41,180 nucleotides of DNA from Tissierellia bacterium (GTDB taxonomy: Bacteria; Bacillota; Clostridia; Tissierellales; Sedimentibacteraceae), in assembly GCA_012843025.1 (NCBI GenBank), contig DURT01000090.1, forward strand, positions 1 to 41,180. The letters are read 5' to 3'. The position numbers and the translations under genes were made by a program. The notes beneath the pieces are model-generated. The model ran no database searches and was not told the origin of the DNA. It saw nothing but the letters and a program-made list of their open reading frames with translations. Below, in pieces: positions 31,901 through 39,891 of this stretch (the first letter of the stretch is position 1; every line of letters begins with the position of its first letter).

Positions 31901-34381
31901 TTAAGTCATATTTGCTCCTGTTTTTAAAAACTTAATTGCATCTTCTTCATCAAGGGGCTTGCTAATCAGATAGCCTTGTATCCAATCGCAGTCGTGTTCT
32001 TTTAAATACTGCAACTGACTCTTGTGCTCTACTCCTTCGGCAATTGTGCAGTGCCCAAGTTTGTGTATCATTGAAATGATCTCACTTGTTATTGCTTGCT
32101 TCATCTGTGTATGCAGTAGTTTATCAATAAAATATTTATCGATTTTCACGCAATCAACTATTAATTCATTTTCTCTCGACAGAGAGGAGTAGCCAACACC
32201 AAAGTCATCTATTGCAAGGTTGAATCCTGAGTTCTTTAGCTTATCAAGAGTATTATTGATCTTTTCAAAATCAGAAGCAAAAACCGATTCCGTAATCTCA
32301 ATACAGATGTCCTCTGGGTTAATCTGCATCTCACTCATTAGTTTAAACAGTTTGTCGGCGAAATCAGGTTGCAGCAGCTGAATTACAGAAATATTTACAG
32401 CAACACCAACATTATTATACCCTTCCGCCTTAAGCTTGTTTAAAAAACCAAATGCTTTGGCAAGCACTTTTTCACCGACTGGAAGAATGAGTTTTGTTTT
32501 CTCAGCAATGGGAATGAATTCTGCTGGTGAAACCAGTCCTAGCTTTTCTGTTCTTAATCGGGCTAAGGCCTCAAAAGAAAATGTAGAGCCTGTTTTCGCA
32601 TCCACAATCGGTTGATATTGTAAAAAGAGATTATTATTGGTATAGTCCTCCTCGGCTATAAGGTTTAAGGCTGCCACAATATCCCTTTCGCGGTTTACTA
32701 ATGCTTCCAGACCTTCGTCATAAAAACAAATTTCAAAGTCCCTTCCAAACATATTGACAGACTTTTCTGAAGCAATTAGGAGTTTTCTCAGAAGTAATTC
32801 TATATCGGCTTCATTCTGGCCCTGCTCAATTTCAAGTATCCCAATTCCGCCACCTATTCTTTCTGTTACTAATAAGGATTCTAGGGTGTTAATAATGGTA
32901 TGGCTAAAATTAACCAGCTCCTTTGTATCCTTGTAATCAAAAATATAGAAGATGAAACGGTTTTCACGTGGCTGGAACAATAGACGATTATGGGTGCAAT
33001 ACCTGTTAAGAGCCTGTGCTGCTTTTTTTATCAGGTTTTGAGAATACTGGTATCCATAATTAATTGTTACCAACTGTACCATGCTTAAATTAATACCAAT
33101 CAGGGCTTTTTTTGAATCTTTTTTAAACTTTAAATCCTTTTCTAATAATGATACCAAGTAATCACGATTATAAAGCCCTGTCAGCCTATCGTGCTCATTG
33201 TTGTATTTTAAGGTATCTTCAATGGCCTTTCGGTCCGATATGTCAAGCACAAGTCCTTCCAGGGCTTCAACTTCCCCATCATCCTTGTATATAGCTTGTC
33301 CCATTTCAAGAACCCATTTCCGCTGGCCAGTAGCAGTAATAATCTCATACTCATATTTAAACGGCTGCCTTTTAGCGATAACCCGATCCCATTCATCCCT
33401 TAAAACCTCCCTATACTCGGGGGAAATGAGATCATTATAGGAAAGGTCTCTGTTGTACAGCAGACTCTCAGGAGGATAGCCCGTGAGTTTTAAACAACCT
33501 TTTGAAACATATTGCATTGTCCAATCATAATCAAAATTGCATCTATATGCTAGTCCTGGTAGATGAGAAAGAAAAACTGATTTGCTGCGCTCGCTCTCAT
33601 TCAATGCTATTTCACTTGCTTTACGCTTACTAATATCCTGAACCAAGCAGATATGGCCATATTGCTGATCATCTGATAAAGTGAGTGGTGCAACAATCAT
33701 ATGTACCCAAACAACCGAACCATCAGGTTTGATATATCGCTTCTCCATTGAATAACTTTTGATTTCACCTGACTGGAGGCGCCTGTAGTTTTCCAAGTCT
33801 TCTTTTAAATCATCCGGATGGGTTATACTTTCCCAACCTAAACGGATCAGGTCTTCTTTTGACCTGCCTGTGATTTGTTCAAACACTGTGTTGATTTTTA
33901 TAGGTAGCTCATCAGAATCATTGGAATTACATTGAGGGTAAATTGCAATGCCAATAGGGGCTTGATTGAAAACAATATCAAAATTCAGCTTCTGTTCTAT
34001 TAATTGCTCAGCACTTAATAGCGCAACATGCATATCAATCCTATTCTTCAAGAAATACCTATGAATTGGTTTGCGGATATAATCTGCAACACCAAGCTGT
34101 AGACTCCTAATTTCATTGTCCAACTCATCACTATTGGTCAATACTATAGTGCGCAGCTTCCTAAACCGCTTGTCTCCCTTCATATATTCCAGAAACTGGA
34201 GACCCTTCATATCAGGCTCATTTAATCCTATCAAGATCAAGTTAATCCCATCCTGCTCCTCAAGAATCCGCATAGCTTCCAAGCCATTAAGGGCAGTAAA
34301 GACGCAATACTCACCCAGTATATTTTTCATGTTTGAACTGTTAGAAGCTGAATCATCAACTAGCAAAATTTTAACCTGCAT
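31901..34381 (-). CDS. c-di-GMP phosphodiesterase with pseudo-receiver, two PAS, degenerate GGDEF and intact EAL
   Basis: 826 residues. Residues 4-115 are a receiver fold with the acidic pair D9/D10 and the switch lysine (YIRKP), but the phospho-acceptor position is glycine 52 (ILIGLNEPDM). Two PAS domains follow, about 140-265 and 275-390. The GGDEF domain (about 405-550) has the start motif LTGLYNRDYL but PRENRF in place of GGDEF, so it cannot cyclise GTP. The EAL domain (about 570-820) is complete: FEALARL, IEITES, AIDDFGVGYSSL, VKIDKYFID, AEGVEH and IQGYLISKPL. The protein should hydrolyse c-di-GMP and take input other than phosphorylation. AAAGGAG lies 10 bases before the ATG. Confidence 0.9.
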   Translation of the reverse strand: MQVKILLVDDSASNSSNMKNILGEYCVFTALNGLEAMRILEEQDGINLILIGLNEPDMKGLQFLEYMKGDKRFRKLRTIVLTNSDELDNEIRSLQLGVADYIRKPIHRYFLKNRIDMHVALLSAEQLIEQKLNFDIVFNQAPIGIAIYPQCNSNDSDELPIKINTVFEQITGRSKEDLIRLGWESITHPDDLKEDLENYRRLQSGEIKSYSMEKRYIKPDGSVVWVHMIVAPLTLSDDQQYGHICLVQDISKRKASEIALNESERSKSVFLSHLPGLAYRCNFDYDWTMQYVSKGCLKLTGYPPESLLYNRDLSYNDLISPEYREVLRDEWDRVIAKRQPFKYEYEIITATGQRKWVLEMGQAIYKDDGEVEALEGLVLDISDRKAIEDTLKYNNEHDRLTGLYNRDYLVSLLEKDLKFKKDSKKALIGINLSMVQLVTINYGYQYSQNLIKKAAQALNRYCTHNRLLFQPRENRFIFYIFDYKDTKELVNFSHTIINTLESLLVTERIGGGIGILEIEQGQNEADIELLLRKLLIASEKSVNMFGRDFEICFYDEGLEALVNRERDIVAALNLIAEEDYTNNNLFLQYQPIVDAKTGSTFSFEALARLRTEKLGLVSPAEFIPIAEKTKLILPVGEKVLAKAFGFLNKLKAEGYNNVGVAVNISVIQLLQPDFADKLFKLMSEMQINPEDICIEITESVFASDFEKINNTLDKLKNSGFNLAIDDFGVGYSSLSRENELIVDCVKIDKYFIDKLLHTQMKQAITSEIISMIHKLGHCTIAEGVEHKSQLQYLKEHDCDWIQGYLISKPLDEEDAIKFLKTGANMT

Positions 34382-34516
34382 AATTTAAACTCCTTTTAGC
34401 ATACTCACCTTCCGTAAGCTCTCTATATTTTCAGATATTCCATATTTTCTCCTTTGTGGCAATTATAAGCTTAATAAACTATCAAGAAACTTTAGCTTTG
34501 CTCTTTATTCTAAAAT

Positions 34517-34549
34517 GACCCTACAGGCTATTAAAAGCCTTGTAGGGTC
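34517..34549 (-). terminator. Terminator of the stalk-domain protein gene at 34560
   Basis: Arms GACCCTACA and TGTAGGGTC, extended by GGCT/AGCC with one bulge. The minus-strand tail is ATTTTAG. Confidence 0.75.
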
Positions 34550-34559
34550 TAAATTAAGT

Positions 34560-35633
34560 TTATTCTTCTACATAGCTTATGCTTGTGTAGATACCAATTG
34601 TATTAGTTGTACCATCCCAAGTTACACCAATATCAAAGGCTTTAGCTATGTCTCTTAGTTTGAAGTAATTGTTATTGTTGATATTATAAGCTGTCAGGGA
34701 TATTTCTTCACCGTCTTTATAAATCTTTGAAGTAGTCGGGGTCGCAACTTTGGCTGTACCATCCCCCTCAGCTAACTCGCCACCTACTGGAGTGTAAGGT
34801 GTGTTTGAGATTAGGTTGATTGCATTTTTTTCTCCATCCCAAGTGACTTCAAAATTCTTCTCTGTATTGTTTACAGCCTGTGCAAAATCTCTTAGCTTGA
34901 AGTAATTATTACCGTTTATGTTATAAGCTTCGAATTCAACAGCTTTGTCGTTTACTAATACCTTGGAAGCTGTTGGGTTGACATTTATCTCACTTATATC
35001 TTCAGCAACCGGAGTTTCGGATGGGGTATCAGCTATGTGTACACAAAAAACACCTGCAGTACTAGAAGAAATAAGTCCATCATCTGTAATAACAAAAATG
35101 TATTTGCCCGGTTCATTTAAGGTAGCAGTAGTACCATCAGCAATCAACCAATTATCTGGTTGCTCTACATGAGCCTGTTTATTGTCAAAATTATAAATAT
35201 ATTCTTCATAGGAATAGTATTTAGGCTCATAGAATGTTACAAGATCTCCCTTGTAGCTAAAATAAAAAGTTCTCATTGCAGTTTTTGCTGTAACTACTAC
35301 AGGCGCACCATCTGCATAGTATGTAGGTACACCACCATTGTTGTTGTAATATTCCAAAATATCTTTGATGGTTATAACTTCATCCTCATCATAATCATAG
35401 TCCATCGCCATTTCAAGAGTATCAGCATCATCAAAGTATTCTGCTGCTTCTGCTTCGCTTAATAAAACATTTTTCTTTGAAGAGATGTTTGTCAAATCAA
35501 CTATAATGCTTCCTTCACTATATGAATCACTATACCCTCCATAAAATGTTTCAGTTGTGGCTGCAAAAGCTGTTGTAGTAAGTACAAGCAATAATACTAA
35601 GACTACTACCGTTGATAAAAAACGTTTGTTCAT
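34560..35633 (-). CDS. Secreted protein with two stalk-type (copper amine oxidase N-terminal-like) repeats
   Basis: 357 residues. A signal peptide (MNKRFLSTVVVLVLLLVLTT, then AFA-A) predicts export. Residues about 25-205 are Tyr/Asp-rich and unrecognised. The C-terminal 140 residues hold two copies of the stalk domain (PF07833-like): YNINGNNYFKLRDFAQAV with FEVTWDGEKNAINLI, and YNINNNNYFKLRDIAKAF with IGVTWDGTTNTIGI. Such domains occur in cell-surface proteins of Clostridia and Paenibacilli. The same module ends the protein encoded at 36480-38513. The ATG at 35633 has AAAGGAG about 9 bases upstream; the ATG at 35642 is too close. Its leader region contains an odd G+C-rich segment (35726-35850). 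Confidence 0.78.
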   Translation of the reverse strand: MNKRFLSTVVVLVLLLVLTTTAFAATTETFYGGYSDSYSEGSIIVDLTNISSKKNVLLSEAEAAEYFDDADTLEMAMDYDYDEDEVITIKDILEYYNNNGGVPTYYADGAPVVVTAKTAMRTFYFSYKGDLVTFYEPKYYSYEEYIYNFDNKQAHVEQPDNWLIADGTTATLNEPGKYIFVITDDGLISSSTAGVFCVHIADTPSETPVAEDISEINVNPTASKVLVNDKAVEFEAYNINGNNYFKLRDFAQAVNNTEKNFEVTWDGEKNAINLISNTPYTPVGGELAEGDGTAKVATPTTSKIYKDGEEISLTAYNINNNNYFKLRDIAKAFDIGVTWDGTTNTIGIYTSISYVEE

Positions 35634-35725
35634 TTTGATCATCTCCTTTTATTGATAATATTACATGTGCATTAACATATATATCGTCATATATCTTCTT
35701 TTTTTTATGCATTTAATTAATTTTT

Positions 35726-35850
35726 TTAATATATACTAAAAGGCTTTAAAGGATCTTGACCCTTTGCTTTCCCCGATGTGTTTTTCTCACGAGTAATATA
35801 CACCGAAACCATCGTCTTCCCGACAGCGGGCATAACCGCATATATAGAGG
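35726..35850 (-). other. G+C-rich structured segment or gene remnant in the leader of the stalk-domain gene
   Basis: Within an A+T-rich spacer, about 100 bases are much richer in G and C and fold well on the minus strand: GCGG/CCGC, CCCG/CGGG, an interrupted CGAT...GTGT/ACAC...ATCG stem, and GCAAAGG/CCTTT. One frame from an ATG at 35833 encodes 35 residues (MPAVGKTMVSVYITREKN...) up to 35726, without a ribosome site. It could be a regulatory leader RNA or a fragment of a lost gene. It matches no riboswitch class I can recall. Confidence 0.35.
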
Positions 35851-35921
35851 TAAACAAAATTTGATAGTTTATATTGCTTTTTATTAATATAATTGATAAA
35901 CTAATATAGGGGTGTGATTAA

Positions 35922-36524
35922 ATGTGTGGTAGATACTATTTTGATGTTGATGATGAAGAGTTAAAGGAAGTAGTTCAAAAAGTTCAAAATAATGAAAATA
36001 AGGATTTTAATACTGGTGAAATATATCCTACAAATGTGACCCCTATTATAACTGCCGAAAATATAATTCTTGCAAAATGGGGATTTCCAAATCCGAAAAG
36101 AAAAGGTTATATTATCAATGCCAGGGTTGAAACCTTAATGGAAAAATATATGTTTAAAAACCTTGTAAACACCAAGCGATGTATAGTACCTGCCTCTGCC
36201 TATTTTGAGTGGAAAATAATATCTGATAACAGCAAACAAAAAACTAAATATATCATAAGAAAACCTAATTCAATTTTATATATGGCAGGTTTATATAATA
36301 CATTTAAAAACCATAATAAACAATTAAGCCTATTTGATGATGATTATGAAGATATTATACAATTTACAATTATAACAAAAGAAGCTAATCCATCTGTATC
36401 ATTTATTCATAACCGCATGCCCTTAATATTTAGCAAAGAAGAAATGCAAGCCTATCTTCAGGGCAAAGACTTGCATGAATTATTGTATAATAACAAGATT
36501 ATCCTTGAATATGCCATTTCGTAG
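35922..36524 (+). CDS. SRAP family abasic-site DNA-protein crosslinking protein (HMCES/YedK type)
   Basis: 200 residues. The catalytic Cys2 follows the initiator Met (MCGRYYFDVDDEEL). Other conserved residues are the Asn in INARVET, the Glu in AYFEWK and the His in IHNRMPLIF. SRAP proteins form a thiazolidine crosslink with abasic sites in single-stranded DNA and shield them during replication. In bacteria they are often near SOS genes, though none is seen here. GGGGTG precedes the ATG. The last 45 bases overlap the 3' end of the convergent WG-repeat gene, which apparently lost its original stop codon. Confidence 0.9.
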   Translation: MCGRYYFDVDDEELKEVVQKVQNNENKDFNTGEIYPTNVTPIITAENIILAKWGFPNPKRKGYIINARVETLMEKYMFKNLVNTKRCIVPASAYFEWKIISDNSKQKTKYIIRKPNSILYMAGLYNTFKNHNKQLSLFDDDYEDIIQFTIITKEANPSVSFIHNRMPLIFSKEEMQAYLQGKDLHELLYNNKIILEYAIS

Positions 36525-38513
36525 TATGTAGACTTCAACATAGCTTATACTGGTATCAATACCAACTGTATTAGTCGCTCCGTCCCAAGTTACACCAATA
36601 TCAAATACTTTGGCTATGTCTCTTAGCTTGAAATAGTTGTTGCCATTGATGTTATAAGCCGTCAGGGATATTTCTTGGTCGTCTTTATAAATTTTCGAAG
36701 TAGATAAGGTTGCAGTTTTAGCTTTACCATCACCCTTAACAAACTCTCCACCTGCTGACGTGTAAGGTGTGTTTGAAATTAGATTGATTGCATTTTTTGC
36801 TCCGTCCCAAGTTACTTCAAAGTTCTTCTCTGTGTTGTTCACAGCCTGTGCTAAGTCTCTTAGTTTAAAATAATTATTTCCCTTTATATTATAAGCTTCA
36901 AATGCAGTGGATCTACCATTAACTAATACAGTAGATGTTGTTGCTACTGCCTTTTCTGTAGTAGGTTGCGCTGTTTTAGGACCATTGGTTTTTAATGGTG
37001 GTGTGTAATTTTCATCTGTTAAAATATACCAATCAGTCATGTAGTCATGTGCAGGTTTTAATGTTGTGATATAATCACTTCCAGCATTAGGTGCTTTTTC
37101 ATTTGTATAAATACCTACAAGTGCTTTACCCTCCACAAAGTAGGTAACCTCATCGAACTGTGGTTTAATAATTTCATTACCCTTACTATCTATAAATCCC
37201 CACTTTAAATTATAATCTTGGACCCTGCCTTTACCGTATGTAAAGGGTTTAATTCTTTGATATTTTCCAGGGGGAACTACTATACTACCATTGACATTTA
37301 TATAGGCCCTTTTCAACTGGTCCATAAAGAATTCATAATCCGTACTCCAGTCAAATTCTTTTGATTCAATAATGGCAATTAAATCGTCAGTAAGTTCTAT
37401 ACCAGATTGATAATCTACTCCAACTTCCCTGCCTAATTCTTTGTCCATATCTCCTGCTAATTGGTAGCCTTCAGGTAAAATATTTTTACCCGTAGTTAAA
37501 TTATAAAGCATTTTAACATCTTTGATATATTCACCAGATTCAAAAATAGGCATTGAAACATATGCAAGACCATTACCAACCTGGTCGATAAAGCCTTGCG
37601 TCTTAAAAACTTCTTTTCCTGTCAGGTCCAACAAATGCTCATACCCTGACCTTGCAGTATTCGTTAAATCAGGTGACACTGTTTTTATGAGTCCATTTTC
37701 ATACTGACCCTTCATTAGAAAATGAATAAAATGGCCTTGGGGTAGTCTAAATACTTCTTTACCTGTTGTGTCAATAACATAGTATATCCCAGTTTCTAAA
37801 TCCAATATATCAAGAAACCCTCCCGAAGGGTATTTAAATCCTATGCTATCTGATGGGGTAACTAACTCCTTTCCAAATACATCTATAACTGTGGCTAAAT
37901 TGTTATCATTCCGCACTGCAGGTATTATACCCGAAGGGGCCCATATTTGTATATCGTTAAGTGGTTTGTATTTCCCCGGCGGGAACATCTCTTTACCTTC
38001 CTCATCAATAATACCCCACTTACCTTCAAATGTTCTAACCTCAGCGTAACCATTAATAAAAACAGAAATAGAGGCATACTTTCCATATGGAACTATCGTG
38101 TCGCCTTGCTTATTAATAACAGTAGCACTTAACCCATCCCTTAATACAACCACATTACCAAAGTAGCGCGGGTACTTAACCCAATCACTAAAACCATCAC
38201 TGAGTTCAAAATACCCATCATGAGTATACTGCGGCCTTATTACTTCTTTCCCTGTCTCAGCGTTGACAAAACCCCAAACTGGTTTGTCAAGACTAGTCCT
38301 AGACTCTCCACTAGAAACTGCAATCATACCGTTTAGAACAGGAGAGGCCTCATGATATCGTCCTATGTACTGTAAAGAAAAACCTTCTGGTATTTGTATT
38401 CCGGCTGGATTGTTTTGTATGGCAAGGTATTCCTCTGCGCTTGCTGCTGCTGGAAATGCGGATAAGATCATTATACATGCCATTATTATACTTATCATTC
38501 TTTTTTCTTTCAT
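36480..38513 (-). CDS. Secreted WG-repeat protein with two C-terminal stalk-type repeats
   Basis: 677 residues. Signal peptide at 1-27 (MKEKRMISIIMACIMILSAF, AASAEE). Residues 35-500 contain WG repeats (WGFVNAETGKEVIRPQY, WGIIDEEGKEMFPPGKY, WGFIDSKGNEIIKPQFDEV and weaker ones), a beta-rich module of unknown role. Residues about 520-655 are two stalk domains nearly the same as those in the protein at 34560-35633. That paralogue ends at ISYVEE and stop. Here ISYVEV runs on for about 16 unrelated residues into the SRAP gene's 3' end, so the ancestral stop was probably lost. GGGGGT lies 8 bases before the ATG. Probably displayed on or released from the cell surface. Confidence 0.85.
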   Translation of the reverse strand: MKEKRMISIIMACIMILSAFPAAASAEEYLAIQNNPAGIQIPEGFSLQYIGRYHEASPVLNGMIAVSSGESRTSLDKPVWGFVNAETGKEVIRPQYTHDGYFELSDGFSDWVKYPRYFGNVVVLRDGLSATVINKQGDTIVPYGKYASISVFINGYAEVRTFEGKWGIIDEEGKEMFPPGKYKPLNDIQIWAPSGIIPAVRNDNNLATVIDVFGKELVTPSDSIGFKYPSGGFLDILDLETGIYYVIDTTGKEVFRLPQGHFIHFLMKGQYENGLIKTVSPDLTNTARSGYEHLLDLTGKEVFKTQGFIDQVGNGLAYVSMPIFESGEYIKDVKMLYNLTTGKNILPEGYQLAGDMDKELGREVGVDYQSGIELTDDLIAIIESKEFDWSTDYEFFMDQLKRAYINVNGSIVVPPGKYQRIKPFTYGKGRVQDYNLKWGFIDSKGNEIIKPQFDEVTYFVEGKALVGIYTNEKAPNAGSDYITTLKPAHDYMTDWYILTDENYTPPLKTNGPKTAQPTTEKAVATTSTVLVNGRSTAFEAYNIKGNNYFKLRDLAQAVNNTEKNFEVTWDGAKNAINLISNTPYTSAGGEFVKGDGKAKTATLSTSKIYKDDQEISLTAYNINGNNYFKLRDIAKVFDIGVTWDGATNTVGIDTSISYVEVYILRNGIFKDNLVIIQ

Positions 38514-38864
38514 TTTTGCTACCCCCTAAAATACTATAAGTAAATAACACTTATTATTGCCAAATTCAACAAAAGATTAGTCATATAATCTCAAAGTGCC
38601 AAGGAATCTTAATAGCATTATATGCGTTTTATACTTTTAAAGCTAATGAACTCAAAATAATGCCAAAAAAGAACATATTCTTTAATATTATACCAAAATC
38701 TTCATACTATGCATAGTATCATCTTCTCAATATGGACTAAAAAAGTCCCTGCATTCTTCTATACAGAGACTTCTTAATTTTATCAAGTTCTTCAGTAATT
38801 AAGCCACAGATACAATTGATTAAAATCAATTGCTTCAGTAAAAAAACTATACTCCCCCTCTTTA
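38514..38864. other. Non-coding spacer with a 16-bp palindrome
   Basis: A+T-rich. It holds the WG-gene promoter region (not resolved), a perfect 16-bp palindrome (ATACTATGCATAGTAT, 38704-38719) and the terminator at 38743-38772. No gene is seen. Confidence 0.5.
38743..38772 (-). terminator. Terminator of the HEAT-like gene
   Basis: Minus-strand arms AAGTCTCTG and CAGGGACTT (one T-G pair) with a 12-base loop, followed by TTTTAG. Confidence 0.7.
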
Positions 38865-39305
38865 TCAATTTGCATTTATTTTTTTCCACTTTCTAATCTT
38901 GCTGCGAAAGGACTTGAACGGAGACATGCTTTCCTTATACTTTGATAAGTCAATTGTTTCTAACTCAGCCTTTATTGCCTCGCTCAATTCAGACCTGTAT
39001 AAAACAACTTCATGCAAAGCCGCAAGGCACTGCCTGACTACTATTGGTTTATCATCATGCAGAAAGGCAAGCATAGCTGGAAGTGCGCTTTTTAGTTTCC
39101 CCCTTTCATCCCATCTAGCCTGGGCACAGCATAAAGCAAATCCTCTTGTTCTTACATAAGAACTCTTAGCATTCAAAAGTCCTAAAAAATCATCAAAACA
39201 GGAATAGTATTCATCTGATGCAGCCGATCTTGCTCCAATTTCCTTAAATAGAGCATATGCCTTTTTATCATCTTTGTCTTGCAACGCTTTTATTACATTG
39301 TTCAT
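38865..39305 (-). CDS. HEAT-like repeat protein
   Basis: 146 residues, all helical. The repeat signature is in YVRTRGFALCCAQARWDERG and KPIVVRQCLAALHEVV, where paired helices carry VR...A..L spacing as in HEAT/PBS-lyase-like scaffolds found widely in Clostridia. It ends with a basic tail (FRSKIRKWKKINAN). Such proteins bind other proteins, and no enzymatic role is expected. GGGAGG precedes the ATG. It starts 18 bases after the stop of the SRA-like remnant on the same strand. Confidence 0.72.
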   Translation of the reverse strand: MNNVIKALQDKDDKKAYALFKEIGARSAASDEYYSCFDDFLGLLNAKSSYVRTRGFALCCAQARWDERGKLKSALPAMLAFLHDDKPIVVRQCLAALHEVVLYRSELSEAIKAELETIDLSKYKESMSPFKSFRSKIRKWKKINAN

Positions 39306-39323
39306 AAAATATCCTCCCTAGCT

Positions 39324-39644
39324 CTAGAAAATTACTTGTATTTCTTGATAAGGTTTACCTGCCAAATACACAACGCCACGATATATGTATTCAGTCGGTA
39401 CCAATACTTCAAACAAATGAACCTCAACACCATTAGTGTCAGACTGAGCTAGAGTCTTATTTTGCCTAAAATATAAATCTTGATCGCCTTTTTTACCCAT
39501 ACCCGTATAATGTAGGATATCACCAAACCACTTATCTTCGTACAGCCCTTTTGTATGGTCTGAAATAATTTCTAGTGAATTAGTTGCTTTTGACCGACGC
39601 ATCCCGCCCATATTCCCACATTTAAACTCGGATATGATTTCCAA
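39324..39644 (-). CDS. SRA-type (ScoMcrA-like) DNA-recognition domain, probably a 3'-truncated restriction gene
   Basis: 106 residues from a TTG at 39644, which has AAAAGGTG about 6 bases upstream (a GTG at 39653 is also in frame but overlaps that site). Motifs GNMGGMRRSKATNSLEIIS, YEDKWFGDILHYTGMGKKGD, RQNKTLAQS and VEVHLFEV match the SRA-like domain of ScoMcrA-type and HNH-linked type IV enzymes, which read modified bases in DNA. The homologues I know continue for 150 or more residues with a nuclease (often HNH) domain. Here the frame stops right after KPYQEIQVIF, so the nuclease is gone. It is either a remnant or a free reader domain. The family call is from memory of motifs. Confidence 0.6.
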   Translation of the reverse strand: MEIISEFKCGNMGGMRRSKATNSLEIISDHTKGLYEDKWFGDILHYTGMGKKGDQDLYFRQNKTLAQSDTNGVEVHLFEVLVPTEYIYRGVVYLAGKPYQEIQVIF

Positions 39645-39821
39645 ATTCGTCACCTTTTGCCCAATTTAAAATTACAAAAACTACTCATATTATCCCTCCA
39701 TCGCTTTTTATTATAAGCTTCTTTACATAAATTTACAATAATTACCTATCTATCTTTTATTATCCATGACATTCGCAAAAAACTTCAATTCCATCAAATT
39801 ATTTATCCACCCACAAAAAAA

Positions 39822-39846
39822 TCCCCCAAAATTATTTTTCGAGGGA
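39822..39846 (-). terminator. Terminator of the ferredoxin-rubrerythrin gene
   Basis: Minus-strand arms TCCCTC and GGGGGA (one T-G pair), followed by TTTTTTTG. Confidence 0.75.
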
Positions 39847-39891
39847 AATGGGTGCATTTATTAAAATAAATTCTAATATTAATCCGTACAA

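Noticed and set aside
35726..35850. c-di-GMP-I (GEMM) riboswitch ahead of the stalk-domain gene
   Set aside because: The context is attractive, but the expected core elements (GACGCAAAGCC and the GGTAGC...GGGTTACC part) are not present on either strand.
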